Shown: positions 1 to 10,086 of the stretch, in pieces
Numbering within the stretch: the first letter of the stretch is position 1
How the letters are laid out: every line of letters starts with the position of its first letter
Assembly (NCBI GenBank): GCA_964019415.1
Contig: OZ025874.1
Location: 1,843,012 to 1,907,011 of the forward strand
DNA from: Ianthella basta
Lineage: Eukaryota; Porifera; Demospongiae; Verongiida; Ianthellidae
DNA: 64,000 nucleotides
Reading direction: 5' to 3'
The notes under the pieces: generated by a model
Told to the model about the DNA's origin: nothing
The model's database searches: none
What the model saw: the letters and a program-made list of their open reading frames with translations, nothing else
Program-made: the position numbers and the translations under genes

Positions 1-1420
1 CACCACATACCACACCGTCATGCACATTGTCTTCAGGAGGATGGAGGTGAAACCAAAGTGCATGGCATTCAGGCTACACAAGACTAAGACATACAGGAGG
101 GGACTATAGTGCTACAAGCTATATATAGGAGGTCCAATTTGAAACTTTGTATATATTGTACAATTGTTCGATTAGACCGTGCCACTGTTCATGGTATGGT
201 TCAGCACATGTACTGCACTGCATGCTGCCTTCACATGATTTGCAACGGCTGTTAACTTGTATTATGTACTTGTTTCATTTCCAATTTTTCACAGCTCCAA
301 ACTTGCACTTCTTTGCAGGTGCAGTGGTTGCATATTTTACGCTATCACCATTTTTATGCGTATTCAATTAATATTTGTGTTTGTTCTCTGTACATGTATA
401 TGCCTTTCTTTTCTGGGTGCCACTGATAGTAGCCATTAGCTAATGGTTCCTCAATGAATACCTAACACTTGATGTTATAATCTCAGTCATTGGCAGTAAT
501 ATGGCTGTCACTTGCAGTGAAATGTCAATCATATGCAATGTTGCGTATATAACTATAATGTAGGCAATAATTGTATAATATGGTTAAAATGACCGCTCAT
601 GCCTATTCCAATGTGTAGTATATAGGAAGTCAAAGCACTGTATTTGTATATGAGCTATGGCTTATTCCTGCCATCAGTGCCAATGTCCTATATGCAATTG
701 CAAGCGGTACTGGCAGTATATTTGGCATGTTAATATCCAATCTTTCTATACTGATCACATTTTTCCTTTTCAGACCTAGTGTGAATTCATTCCTTCTACA
801 CATGAAGGCATTGCCTGTGGCTGAAACTGGAGCACATACTGTATACTTGTTTGCACTGTCAGCTACAGGGATCAGCTTCAGCACACTTGGTATGTGTTGT
901 TTCAATTAGACTCACAAAGAGTGCAATGTGAATCAATACAATTGCAATGTTGAACATATGTGGCTTTGAAATTAGTGGAAGTTACAGAGCTGTACAGCCC
1001 ACGCTGTCTGCACTGCAGATCACATGGTCAACTTCAGATGAATATTGTGTCGTTTCACGTTAATGGATTCACACAGTTGCAGGCATGCAGCATCACGGTG
1101 CAGTGGTTGCATATTTTACACTGCTGCTGTGACCTGGACTTGTGGGTGCACAATTATATGGGTGCTTTCATTTTGTAACATACAGTCAAGCTGTACTAAA
1201 CTAGGTACATGGCATATGCCCCAAAACTGCTACTCTTTCTTGAAAGGGCTGAGTTAGTCATGTCGGTATACCTGCTTCATGAGTTATTGGCCTAGAAGGA
1301 CACCTCTGTATGACTGGAATTGCTTTCCCGTTAATGTCATTTGACTCAAATGTGAAACTTTAAGTTCAGTAAAAAATCACACAGGGCACTGCTTTAGAAG
1401 TAAAACACCTGCATACATTT
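1..1420. other. Intergenic DNA, no confident gene
   Basis: No coding region can be supported here. A 23-bp perfect direct repeat (GGTGCAGTGGTTGCATATTT plus TAC) occurs at 318-340 and 1097-1119, perhaps the core of an old divergent duplication. A plus-strand stretch at 774-889 has acceptor-like and donor-like borders and is listed separately at low confidence. This segment lies 3' of minus-strand gene A, so part of it may be that gene's 3' UTR. I see no clear AATAAA signal on the minus strand close to the A stop codon. Confidence 0.5.
774..889 (+). other. Possible isolated plus-strand exon
   Basis: A 116-bp open stretch is preceded by a pyrimidine-rich tract ending in TTTTCAG and followed by G|GTATGTG, so it has the form of an internal exon on the plus strand. 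It would encode about 38 residues with no motif I recognise. No partner exon is evident on either side. It may be a chance open stretch or one exon of a gene whose body lies left of the window. Confidence 0.2.
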
Positions 1421-1963
1421 CTAATAGTTCCTCCTGTGTTCAAGACCCACTCTTTCACACCTTTGACTCCTTCGTTTCCTCCACCGGTACAGGATGATGA
1501 CTGCAATGACCCACCCGCCACTAAAAACACACAATGATACCATTGAAACTCTTGATGACTCAATCTGGATTGGGAGTGGGCTAAATGAGCCAGACTGAGT
1601 GTTAGATGCCGTGTTCTCCAAAGTGCTGGGTGGTATTCTAGATCCAACAGTGGGGTAGTCACTTCCACACACTGGGTCATTCATAGAGGAAAGAGCCAAA
1701 CCACAGAGACCAGGCCTGATTCCAACTTCTCTGTCACCAAAGACAGCTGTACGATGCTCACTCAACCAAGTGTTCAGGATATCCCTCATTGATGATGCCA
1801 AGGAGTCAGTGTCCCTCATAATCACTCCCCGCATTGTGACAAAGTTCTCACGAATACACAAATAACGACTGGCATGGATATCAAGGTAGGTTGTGTTGGT
1901 GTTAGTGTTCTTCTTAATTGCGGAAAGCAATACGCTTGTAACTTTGGATGTGGACAGTGCCAT
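1421..1963 (-). CDS. Gene A exon 4: conserved terminal module, transmembrane helix, basic tail
   Basis: The exon starts in phase 0 after CACACAG with codons for MALSTSKV. It aligns along its length with the last exons of B, C and D (MAISTSMV in B, AAIKPSEV in D). Shared blocks are RYLC, RG, a MRD-x-L-x2-WL segment, and a G-x-CG-x-AL ... DP-x-C ending. After the last Cys comes a Ser/Thr/Pro-rich stalk, a hydrophobic helix and a basic stop-transfer sequence. This supports a type I topology. Confidence 0.75.
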   Translation of the reverse strand: MALSTSKVTSVLLSAIKKNTNTNTTYLDIHASRYLCIRENFVTMRGVIMRDTDSLASSMRDILNTWLSEHRTAVFGDREVGIRPGLCGLALSSMNDPVCGSDYPTVGSRIPPSTLENTASNTQSGSFSPLPIQIESSRVSMVSLCVFSGGWVIAVIILYRWRKRRSQRCERVGLEHRRNY

Positions 1964-4598
1964 CTGTGTGAATAGAGAGTACATCTGCAGTGTTTCTAAT
2001 TTATATACACTGAACATGTGAATAATTCACTAAGTGGATTAGCTAAACACATTATGCTGTCACAATTATTACAGTGATGGTATATATAGTTGGTTAATGA
2101 CAGCAGTAAAGTACATACAGTATAATTATGGAAGTATAATGTGTAGTGTGACCAACAAAACGCGACCCAATAACCACCCTCATCATTTCTATCATAGCCT
2201 GACCATGCAGCACCTTAGGAGCCAACTGGTGTTGGTCCATATATATCTGTAGGAAGTTATGTGGGGAGTGTCATAAAGTAAGAGTTACAAATACAGCTCA
2301 CTTTATATGATAACACTGCCTTCTGTAAATTGTCAGGCCTGGCCATTATACTATGGTAATATACAAGTTACTGTATGAGCCGCATGATGGACACAGCTTA
2401 CATCAAACCCGTGGCACTCCTCTTTAGGCCAAAGCTCTAGGTCAACTTCAAATGCAGCAATGGACCCTACACAGTAAGAGTAGCAAAGATATAATACATA
2501 GTTTGACATCATGGCTCACCTATACGAAAGCTAAATCGATGGTTTTGGTCTTTGGTTGTGATGGCCATTTGCATTCTACAACATGCACAGTCAGTTTTCT
2601 AGTAGTAGTGTACTTTTAGCTGTATGTAGGAGAGATGGAAGGGAGAAGGCCAAGAGGTAGACCAAGGATGAGATGGAGTGATAATTTTAAGTGATTTATG
2701 TAATAGTTAATTGACGACCAAGAGGTGTCTACGCAATTTAGCCCGAGTGCTGAGTGGTCTAAATCGCGTAGAGACACCGATTGGTTGCCATTTAAGTAAT
2801 ATAGATCCAAATCAGTTTGCTTACCCAATCATTTCGCCTTCCTCTCTCTTCTTGACGGTGTACGCGTGAATGACGTCATTCTATGATGATAATTGCCCCC
2901 GTGGAGTTCCCGCAGATGGTTATATGGGATTTATAAACCCTTGCGCTCTGCGCACAACGTACGATTATGGGATTTAGAATCATGCGTGTAGGAGTTGGAA
3001 TGCTTCTCAGAGATTTAGAACCATTGTTTAGAGGGCCGTTACCATGGCAACGGGATCTATGTACTGGTATGTACAGTTCAGACTGATATAATAATATATG
3101 TTGTCTTAAGACAGCTTGTTTTAGGAATGAGGACTTTGATTTGATTATAGTATACTTTTAGAAGTATCTTCAATAGTGTAACTGCAACAGAAGGGCCAGT
3201 AGCATCTTACATCAGTGTAGATATGCACATGTATGACGTTACCCCTTTCCGGTCACATGGTCAATAGTTGGAGGTTTGCGCAGGTTGGAGGTATGTGCGT
3301 AACATATGCATTAACAGCAAATGAGCACCATAATAATAATTATAGCTAGCTATATAGAGGAAACACATGACCATGATAATATGTATATAATTATACATAG
3401 CTATTATACATACCGTGAATAGGAGGAATCTTTATAGTGTATGATTGTCCACTGAACTTCCAGTGTGGGCAACGCAAGCAGCGATAAAAATGGTCATATT
3501 CATAGTTGTGCATGTTATCGTTATATGGCAGCATGCATATAAGGGATACTAACAAATTCACGTAGAGTGGGCCACTCCCTAGACCTTGTTTGGATACTGA
3601 GAACTGGTACATCTGTCCATTTCTGCTGAAGCTGCCATTTTCTTTGCATGGTGTATTGTAGCTGGGTTGTGATGGAAGGTAGTGGCTGCTTAACCTTCTG
3701 CCAGAGCGGCCACTTACTTCCTCCTCCCAATACAGTTCAATGCCATATGTCAGCGTGTCTTCATACTGGATGGCTGCATCCGCCTCAAATGCAAAACTGA
3801 TGTTCTTACTATTAGCTCTGTCAGTGATCTCCATTTCATGGAAATTCATAATGGAGATCTCCTCTAAAGCAAGACAAACAAATGCAATACAGATTATGTC
3901 TGCATGTATACCCTTCCTACAGCGACATCCTACGGTGATCTGCTCTTTATTGGCTCAACTGACCTTATTCAACAGTACCTTGCTGCTACACCAGACAACA
4001 GTAAACCACATACGCAGTTAACCCACAGCTAATGCGAAGTGTCAACCCAATGCTAACGAAAACTATAATCTTTAATCCAGTGTCACAGTGGTTAGATTAT
4101 GCAGAATGTATGCTGCCTGTTAGGTCTGCCTGCCTGATTAGCTTGTAGCTAAATCCCTCACATGCAAGCCTCAATGGAGCAGCTGACCAAGCCACTTTGA
4201 CTGCAACAGGCTTTAGTTCCCACTAGTTCAGGTGCTATCATTCAATCCATGACGTATAGGAGCAATGCATGGTACTAACTCTTCGCATATATCATAGAAC
4301 AGTCAACCACCAACCAGCCATCGTGAGACTATCAAATCTAGAACAGGGGATGCTGGTGGTCTGGAGCTGAAGCACACGATTCAAGATCCATGATTATGGG
4401 ATGTTTCCGGTTCAAGCTCAAGCCCAGGCCATGGCAGAGAAGTTTTCAGTGGCAGCTCCCCCCTGACAACAAGCAGCAGCCCCACTGAACAAATAACAAA
4501 CTGATTTACTGTATGTGAATTGTTTGTACTATGTTTGTGTTGTGGGTGCCTGGAAGAGTAGCCTTCTGGCTAAAGGTTCCCCACATTAAATAAGATCA

Positions 4599-4640
<42 letters not shown>

Positions 4641-4889
4641 ACAGGATAGAATTATGAATGAGACTGTATTGATTTCAGTGGGGATAGCTAGCTAGCTACA
4701 GGCATTACGTTGTCATGGGCTAATAGCTAGCTACATTGGTGGCGTTGGCTTACGATAACTAGTGAAGTTCCAACAAGTTCATACTATTATTCAGAGAAAC
4801 GACACAACTCCCGATCACTCACCATAAGAAAGAACGGCGGAACAGAAGAAGGCCATGAAACAGGAACACGGGAAAACAAGGACAACCAT
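1421..4889 (-). CDS. Gene A: single-pass membrane receptor-like protein (unrecognised family)
   Basis: I predict four minus-strand exons: 4889-4823 (start and signal peptide), 3863-3414 (domain), 2466-2402 (linker) and 1963-1421 (terminal module). All introns are GT-AG, the phases (1, 1, 0) agree, and the joined coding length of 1125 nt gives 374 aa plus stop. The N-terminus is hydrophobic (MVVLVF...FMAFFCSAVL), a signal peptide. The 150-codon domain exon ends in a motif with paired Cys, then Trp and Gly-x-Ser (CLRCPHWKFSGQS), shared with the other three genes. The last exon has a conserved module (RYLCIRENF, RGVIM, MRDILNTWL, GLCGLAL, NDPVC), then one transmembrane helix at about residues 333-353 and a basic 21-aa tail (RWRKRRSQR). 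A donor-like AAAG|GTGTGA just before the stop means the tail could continue in another exon. The predicted role is a cell-surface protein; no ligand or known family is recognised. Gene B is its close paralogue with identical exon layout. Confidence 0.75.
2402..2466 (-). CDS. Gene A exon 3: 21-codon linker exon
   Basis: This 65-bp exon enters in phase 1 after TGTAG and leaves in phase 0 at GAT|GTAAGC. It encodes SIAAFEVDLELWPKEEC plus four residues. Equivalent exons occur in B (SLAAFEVDLELWPEEEC), C ([17 protein letters not shown]) and D (SLAPFAIDLELWPKEEC). Such a short exon is supported only by this four-way conservation and the matching splice phases. Confidence 0.75.
3414..3863 (-). CDS. 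Gene A exon 2: extracellular domain
   Basis: A 450-bp exon in phase 1 on both sides, from CTTTAG|AGGAG to CACG|GTATG. The encoded domain starts EEISIMN and contains the strand-like pattern ISFAFE ... YGIELYW ... MYQFSVSKQGLGSGPLYVN, then the Cys-rich end. The alternation of hydrophobic residues suggests a beta-sandwich, but that is inference. It aligns best with the gene B domain exon. Confidence 0.75.
4540..4640 (+). repeat. SINE-like 3' end with TTA tail
   Basis: The order GGGTGCC, ~20 nt, GGCTAA, GGTTCC, then an A/T-rich simple repeat resembles sequences near 405-455, 26498-26580 and 32833-32935, which also carry a GGG-x2-CC start and simple A/T-rich tails. The copies are very divergent, so membership of one family is tentative and no 5' end or target duplication is assigned. 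Confidence 0.3.
4598..4640. repeat. (TTA)n microsatellite
   Basis: About 14 uninterrupted copies of a TTA trinucleotide in intron 1 of gene A. It directly follows a short interspersed-repeat-like sequence (GGGTGCC ... GGCTAA ... GGTTCC) and probably represents that element's expanded 3' tail. Confidence 0.85.
4823..4889 (-). CDS. Gene A exon 1: signal peptide
   Basis: The first ATG of this reading frame is at 4889. It is followed by 22 codons of hydrophobic sequence and then a phase 1 donor, TATG|GTGAGT. The equivalent exon of gene B (14762-14696) has the same length, phase and pattern (AFFC near the end), which supports this start. The foldback element at 4935-5016 lies 45 bp upstream, in the 5' UTR or promoter. 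Confidence 0.7.
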
Positions 4890-4934
4890 CGCGACTCTCT
4901 TGCGGTTAGGGCATAGGGAGGGTCCCCGTGTAAT

Positions 4935-5016
4935 TAGCCTCGTCCCCCAGGCCCTTCGCGATAATTGCGTCCTTCCCGCCCACGCTAATTATCGCGGACT
5001 GCCTGGGGCGAGGCTA
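4935..5016. mobile_element. 82-bp foldback MITE with 9-bp target duplication
   Basis: The element begins TAGCCTCG and ends CGAGGCTA, perfect 8-bp terminal inverted repeats within arms of ~35 bp that pair imperfectly (CCCCAGGC against GCCTGGGG, CGCGATAATT against AATTATCGCG). It is flanked on both sides by CCGTGTAAT (4926-4934 and 5017-5025), a 9-bp direct repeat that reads as a target-site duplication. Nine-base duplications are typical of Mutator-like elements; hAT elements give 8. It encodes nothing and would have been mobilised in trans. Its position just upstream of the gene A start codon could affect that gene's promoter or 5' UTR. Confidence 0.75.
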
Positions 5017-5025
5017 CCGTGTAAT

Positions 5026-6863
5026 GTACTGCGGTGGCACGTATTATGTATCGGACAGGCATTCATGCATAAGGCTGACCTTTAAACCTAGGACACTATA
5101 GCCCTGAGGTGAAAAGCGGACGTCGATTAATTGCATGGCCTCGGGGCAGCGCTAGCTACCGTTGGCACGCTAGTGACGAACCCAGAAGGTAGGGAAAGGC
5201 GATCCCGAACAAGATAGGTTTCGAACAAGGCGCTGCCTGCACGTGGCAGAACAGTCAATGTGGTGCTAACTCAGTAAGAAGTTGCTTCTTCGAGTACTAC
5301 ACAGGTAGAAAACGATCGCGACGCAATCCCTACTCACGCAGTATCTTAGGTTGTCTTGAGATACATCCACACTGGAATGCTCCGTTGCTAATTTGGCTAG
5401 CAATGTTGGTACCTGCTGCTAGCCTTATTAGGCACCTTCACCAGGGCACAAGATGCCCAATATCTGTAGGGATGCCGTATTCCCCGATGAACTTCACTGG
5501 GGCACAAGATGCCCAATGTTTGCAAGGGGTGCCGTATTTCCCGGTGAAGTTCACTGGGGCACCAGATGCTCAATGCTTGCAGGGGATGTCGATTTCCCCG
5601 GTGAACTTCACCATGGCACAAGATGCCCAATGTTTGCAGGGGGTGCCATATTCCCCGGTGAAGTTCACTGGGGCACAAGATGCCCAATATTGCAGGGGAT
5701 GCCGTATTCCCCAGTGAAGTTCACAAGGAAGTGAAGTGCACAAGATGCCCAATGTTCGCAGGGGGTGCCGTATTCCCCGGTGAAGTTCACTGGGGAACAA
5801 GATGCCTAATGTTTGCAGGGGATGTTGTATTCCACGGTGAATTTCAGTGGGGCACCAGATGCCCAATGTTTGCAAGGGATCCCGTATTCCCCAGTGGAGT
5901 TCACTGGGGCACCAGATGCATGCACTGCACTGCATGTACATATATGTAGCCACACCTGAATGTGGTGCATTGATTTGCAAACAGTGCATCATCTTGTATT
6001 GGGATGAGTTTCAACTGAGTCAGTAGATTACTTAGACTTAGATGGCAGTGCACGTGCATAGACTGGAATGTAGGTGAAAGCATTGGATGAAAAAGTGATA
6101 TTCCATTCAGCAAGCATTTTTTGGTGGCCTGCAACTGCATGCATATATGGATACATTGCATGGAGGTCCAGGACAGTGTGTGAATCTGCATGCATACATG
6201 CATATGTCATTCCACACACAAACCCACTGCTACAGCATATATTTAGAAAAGCATGTACATGGTACAATATTAATGTAACAGATGTTGCTACAAACTACAA
6301 CACACTCTTCTGAATCAGCTTGATGTATAATATTATACAGGTACACACAGGTAAACACAGATACGTACAGACGCACGTGCGCTCACACATACATGCGCAC
6401 ACACGCCGAACTCACAAGTATACATTAAATATACAGACATTGCAATACTGAAGATCGAGAAAGCTCAGCACAGAAATGTAAATCACCATCTGACCCTTAT
6501 ACTCACATAGGGTGGCTACGCATGGCAGAACTACTAAGTTTTTAGAGGTTACTTAGTCAATATGCTATTTAAGTTGCCTGCATAATTATGCCATGGAGTA
6601 AATTCCAGCAATTGCAAACTCAATTTTCTCTGAACACAAGGTTTGCTGATTCATCTTCCTCTTCATTAGGGTTGGGGAATGAAACCACGGCACTACCAGT
6701 TCTAGAAGAGTACACAGAAAAGATGCATGTAGTCTAACAATGGATAACTATATTTGTATCTCCAGTAGGCAACCATGCACTTATTGTACCCAAACACGCA
6801 TTCTGAGTTTAAAAGCTCATGCATAATATGGGTGTTCCCAAATGTAATCTTAGACTACATGCA
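5026..6863. other. Intergenic DNA upstream of gene A
   Basis: Apart from the 57-bp minisatellite at about 5430-5925 no feature is supported. The first few hundred bases should hold the gene A promoter, but no core element stands out. The stretch 6330-6420 is rich in CA dinucleotides without being a clean repeat. Confidence 0.5.
5430..5925. repeat. 57-bp minisatellite, about 8-9 copies
   Basis: Tandem copies share GGGGCACAAGATGCCCAATG, a TTTGCAGGGG segment, and TATTCCCC(G/A)GTGAAGTTCAC. Because 57 is a multiple of three, the frames stay open and give periodic 19-residue translations on both strands. Those open frames have no start context, splice sites or homology and are by-products of the repeat length. 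Copies differ by substitutions and one has a longer irregular junction near 5725-5740. Confidence 0.85.
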
Positions 6864-6876
6864 CATATACATATGC
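6864..6876. repeat. Target-site duplication (3' side) of the non-LTR element
   Basis: CATATACATATGC occurs here and again at 10087-10099. The two copies exactly bracket the poly(T)-to-5'-end interval of the minus-strand retrotransposon, as expected for target-primed reverse transcription. Confidence 0.85.
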
Positions 6877-9800
6877 TTTTTTTTTTTTTATATTAATAAA
6901 TAATTTTATATTATCATAATGTAATGATGTGATGACTAATAACAGAGTCAAAGTAATTAATAGGCAGTGCACAGCACCACCTATGCAATGTCTGAATAGT
7001 AATTAATTGTCAAGTAAATTACATTGTTCCATGGTGCCCAGCACCGAGGCAGCGTTGCCTCTTTGTAGGGCAACTGATATCTGCTGGATCATGTGGCACC
7101 GGGACATCAAATCCCCTGTGACTCGAATCAACCGCCTGCCCAGTTCAGTGAAGAATTCGCGAGCCCCTGAGCCAAACACACCAGATGTCTCGACCGCCAG
7201 TGGGGCCACATGGTGAGTCCTAGCCAGCTCCGCGTATTTTACAGTCTTCTTGGCCTCGGCTGCAGCCGCCACCGCTCCTGCCTCTCTTGTTGACAACACC
7301 ATATGGGAGACTGCATAGGTGTCGGGGCAGGTCACATCCCAAACGAGGGTGCGACCTGCTTGCCATGGAGTGATGGTAACCCCATCTGGGCGTTTGCCGT
7401 CTGACCGGCTGAGGCCAGAGGGCTCCAGCGTAGATGGAAACTGCGCTCTGGCTAGGGACGTCTTGACAATAGTGTTGATTGCCGTGTGCCGCGGAAGACG
7501 CCCTGCACTGAACTTGCAGCTGAGCCCATGTATGCCCAGCTTGTCCACATGGCCTCCACACTGACTGCACACGTGGGGACGGCAGAGGGGAACACCGAGA
7601 CGAAGACCGGCAGCAATGCGCACCACTTCATCATCAAGGCGGAGCCCCAGGGATGGAACAGGCAGTGCATTCAGCCATGCACCAGACTCCTTAGCCTGAA
7701 CTGCCAAAAGTCTAGCTCTCGTCCTGGGGTCTGCAGCAGAGTCCAGCAGCCCTTGCTGAGTCGCCTCAATGTGGGGCTTGTCCCACTCTTTCTGCTGCTG
7801 CTTCACTGGGGTGGGAGGTGGTGTGTGCTGGTGACCCTGCTGCCACTCATTACGAACGTCCAGGGTGTATGGGGGAGGCGTGCCTTTCAACCTGTTAGGG
7901 ATGATCTGGTTCAGAAGATCCTTGCACCCAGCAGCAGATGCCAAAAAGGCGGAGGGGGCAAGCTGGGTGGCCCTTCGGATCCCCAAACCTCCAGCCCCAA
8001 CAGGAAGAGTGGCTTGTATCCAGGCTGAGTGGTCGTCCAGGCTGACATTCAAGATGCTAGTGAGGATCGATCGTAGCTCCTGGTCAAAAGAGGCCAGTAC
8101 CGGTGAAATGCAGCATGGGGCAGTTCTGAGGGTGTACAGGATCTTAGGAATGGCGAAGGATTGCCTAAGCAGCAGAAGCGCATCCTGCCTGTGGAAGTGG
8201 GGCAACCTGGAACCCATGGTCTTTAGGGCCTGCAGCCGACTAGAAATTGCTGAATTGATGGACTTCAGCTGACCAATGGGGGCCCCAAGGAGGGTGGCAT
8301 TCTCAGGCTTCACCTGACACAAGTCTGGAGCTGCTTGCAGCAAAAGATCACCAGCTGGTTCTTCACAAATGAGCTCTGTCTTCGCATGGTTCAGAAATAG
8401 ACCTAAGTGGGCAGCCTGGCATTCAATGTACTGTAGGTCTCGTAACACCTCTTCCTCGGCACCTCCAATTGTGCCATCATCCAGATAGAAAACCCTGAAT
8501 TCTGATTTCAGGGGTGTGATGAGAGGGTGAATGGTCAGGCAAAAGAGGAGGGGTCCCAGAGGGTCTCCTTGCTGAACCCCCTCAGCAGATTGCAGGGTTG
8601 TCCCATGCAGGAAAAGGGTAGATGGGGCGGAGTAACAGGAGAAGACATAGTGGAAAAGCTCAGGAATGCTTTCCCTTGCTGCTTCCAACACCTTATCTCT
8701 TCTAATGCTATTGAATGCATTCCTAAAGTCGAGCTTGAGGAGGACATGGTCCGGGAGGAGGTGGTGGAGATAGACCCTTGCGGAGTGGACTGCTGCTTCT
8801 GCTCCCAAGGACGTTCCGAATCCTAGCTGGAGTGGTGCCAATAGCGATCCCATACGCTCCAGGACAGCTCTGCTTGCCACTTTTGCCACCATACGTCGAA
8901 GGGTGCACCCAACCGCAATGGGGCGCAATCCACCATCCTTCTTGTTCAGAGCTGTTAAAGTTGCTCCGAAAAAGAGGGGCCGTACCTGCACAGGTGTGAT
9001 CCCAGACAGCACAAGGTTGGTGAAAGCCGTTAGTGCTGCCAACAGCTTCTTGCCTCCCGCCCTGGCAGAATTGCTGATGAGATCCTTGAGGTGTTGAGGC
9101 AGGAGTCCGTCAGGGCCTCCTGCAGAACCCCTAGGGAAAGAAAGGACAGCCCGGGCTACATCCTGCTCTGTCACTGCTATGGGGGGCTGTGGTTCATTCT
9201 CCTCGGGAGGCAATGGGAAATTGGTATCCGGATGTGGGGCTGGGTGCTTGGCCCGCAAGGCTGCTATGGTGGCGTCATTGTGTTCTGCGACAGCATCCTC
9301 TGAGCAAGCCAAGCGTACCGCACCTCTGAAATCCCCCTCCTCCAGCTTAGTTGACACTCTAGTGGCCAGAGAATGAAGTGGATCAGATTGTGACTTGCTG
9401 GCATGACAATGAGGATGGGCAACACTTGGGTCCGGTGTCACCAGTGTAGGATCATTCTCTTCAGCTATCTGCTGATTAACCAGTCTAGCAAGGTTCCACC
9501 GTCGTCCTCCTCTTCCAGGAACCCGAAAGCGCTGTCGAGGGAAATTCAACAGCCTTGTCCAAGCACTCACGTTGTTGCTTCGGTTCACCTCCTCCAGAAC
9601 AGTCGACAACTTGCTCGCTGCGAGGTCGCGGGACGCTAGCGGTAGCCTTCTCAGCAATCTTACTCGCGGCAACAAAGAGATACTTGGCGAGGCTGACGGC
9701 ATGATTGGGGGTTGGCTACACGAGAGAGACTGGGGCATCGTGGGGACAGGAGGCGCGGCAAGATGTGTGCCCCTCGGTTGTTTACCAGATCCAGGGCAAC

Positions 9801-10086
9801 GGCTTACAACTGGCCCATGCACACGAACTGCCCCATCCTTCCTCAGGGGCATAGAGCGCAGGCACACCGCACACAAACCGTTCGAGGGGGATCTCTCATC
9901 TTGCGTGTCCAACGGGAGTGCCATCAAAAGTCTAAAGAAGACTATAACTATTCTATATGGCAGCCAGAGAGATACGCTTCAAAAAATCAGTGCACTTCAA
10001 GAAATCGGGAGCGAAATGGAAGGAAGAGGCTCAAAGAACAATAATCAATCAACATCAGTCAGTCCTTGGTCAGCCATCTTTTCTGC
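6877..10086 (-). mobile_element. Full-length non-LTR retrotransposon (RLE type)
   Basis: The element is 3210 bp, bounded by 13-bp target duplications (6864-6876, 10087-10099). On the minus strand it starts GCAGAAAAGATGGCTGACC, has a ~160-nt 5' UTR, one 973-codon ORF, a ~110-nt A/T-rich 3' UTR and a 13-nt A tail (T run at 6877-6889). It sits between genes A and B in the same orientation. The intact ORF, clean tail and perfect duplications indicate a young, full-length copy. The AAGATGGC at the 5' end resembles the YY1-type initiator element of some mammalian LINEs, which is only an analogy. Confidence 0.85.
7003..9924 (-). CDS. Non-LTR retrotransposon polyprotein: zinc finger, reverse transcriptase, restriction-like endonuclease
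   Basis: I start the protein at the ATG at 9924 (973 aa); the frame is open one codon further to a TTG. The N-terminus has a Cys/His cluster C18-x2-C21-x14-H36-x6-C43, probably nucleic-acid binding. The central reverse transcriptase shows motif A at about D399 (KLDFRNAF), the QGDPLGPLLF motif B, and the catalytic FYLDD with D482-D483. The C-terminal part has CSQC-x8-H-GLS-C (C786, C789, H798, C802), followed by RPDGV (D847) and LVWDVTCPD (D863), the layout of the PD-(D/E)XK-like endonuclease of R2-superclade elements. No APE endonuclease is present at the N-terminus. The nearest clade (Hero-like or another RLE group) cannot be decided by eye. It would copy its own RNA at a nicked target in the nucleus. 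Confidence 0.9.
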   Translation of the reverse strand: MALPLDTQDERSPSNGLCAVCLRSMPLRKDGAVRVHGPVVSRCPGSGKQPRGTHLAAPPVPTMPQSLSCSQPPIMPSASPSISLLPRVRLLRRLPLASRDLAASKLSTVLEEVNRSNNVSAWTRLLNFPRQRFRVPGRGGRRWNLARLVNQQIAEENDPTLVTPDPSVAHPHCHASKSQSDPLHSLATRVSTKLEEGDFRGAVRLACSEDAVAEHNDATIAALRAKHPAPHPDTNFPLPPEENEPQPPIAVTEQDVARAVLSFPRGSAGGPDGLLPQHLKDLISNSARAGGKKLLAALTAFTNLVLSGITPVQVRPLFFGATLTALNKKDGGLRPIAVGCTLRRMVAKVASRAVLERMGSLLAPLQLGFGTSLGAEAAVHSARVYLHHLLPDHVLLKLDFRNAFNSIRRDKVLEAARESIPELFHYVFSCYSAPSTLFLHGTTLQSAEGVQQGDPLGPLLFCLTIHPLITPLKSEFRVFYLDDGTIGGAEEEVLRDLQYIECQAAHLGLFLNHAKTELICEEPAGDLLLQAAPDLCQVKPENATLLGAPIGQLKSINSAISSRLQALKTMGSRLPHFHRQDALLLLRQSFAIPKILYTLRTAPCCISPVLASFDQELRSILTSILNVSLDDHSAWIQATLPVGAGGLGIRRATQLAPSAFLASAAGCKDLLNQIIPNRLKGTPPPYTLDVRNEWQQGHQHTPPPTPVKQQQKEWDKPHIEATQQGLLDSAADPRTRARLLAVQAKESGAWLNALPVPSLGLRLDDEVVRIAAGLRLGVPLCRPHVCSQCGGHVDKLGIHGLSCKFSAGRLPRHTAINTIVKTSLARAQFPSTLEPSGLSRSDGKRPDGVTITPWQAGRTLVWDVTCPDTYAVSHMVLSTREAGAVAAAAEAKKTVKYAELARTHHVAPLAVETSGVFGSGAREFFTELGRRLIRVTGDLMSRCHMIQQISVALQRGNAASVLGTMEQCNLLDN

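Noticed and set aside
5397-5992. Periodic 19-residue proteins in the minisatellite
   Set aside because: Open only because the unit is 57 bp; several frames on both strands are equally open.
7220-9639. Plus-strand open frames opposite the retrotransposon ORF
   Set aside because: They are antisense shadows of a G/C-rich 973-codon gene and show no domains.
9925-9927. TTG start one codon upstream for the non-LTR ORF
   Set aside because: A eukaryotic element would use the adjacent ATG at 9924.
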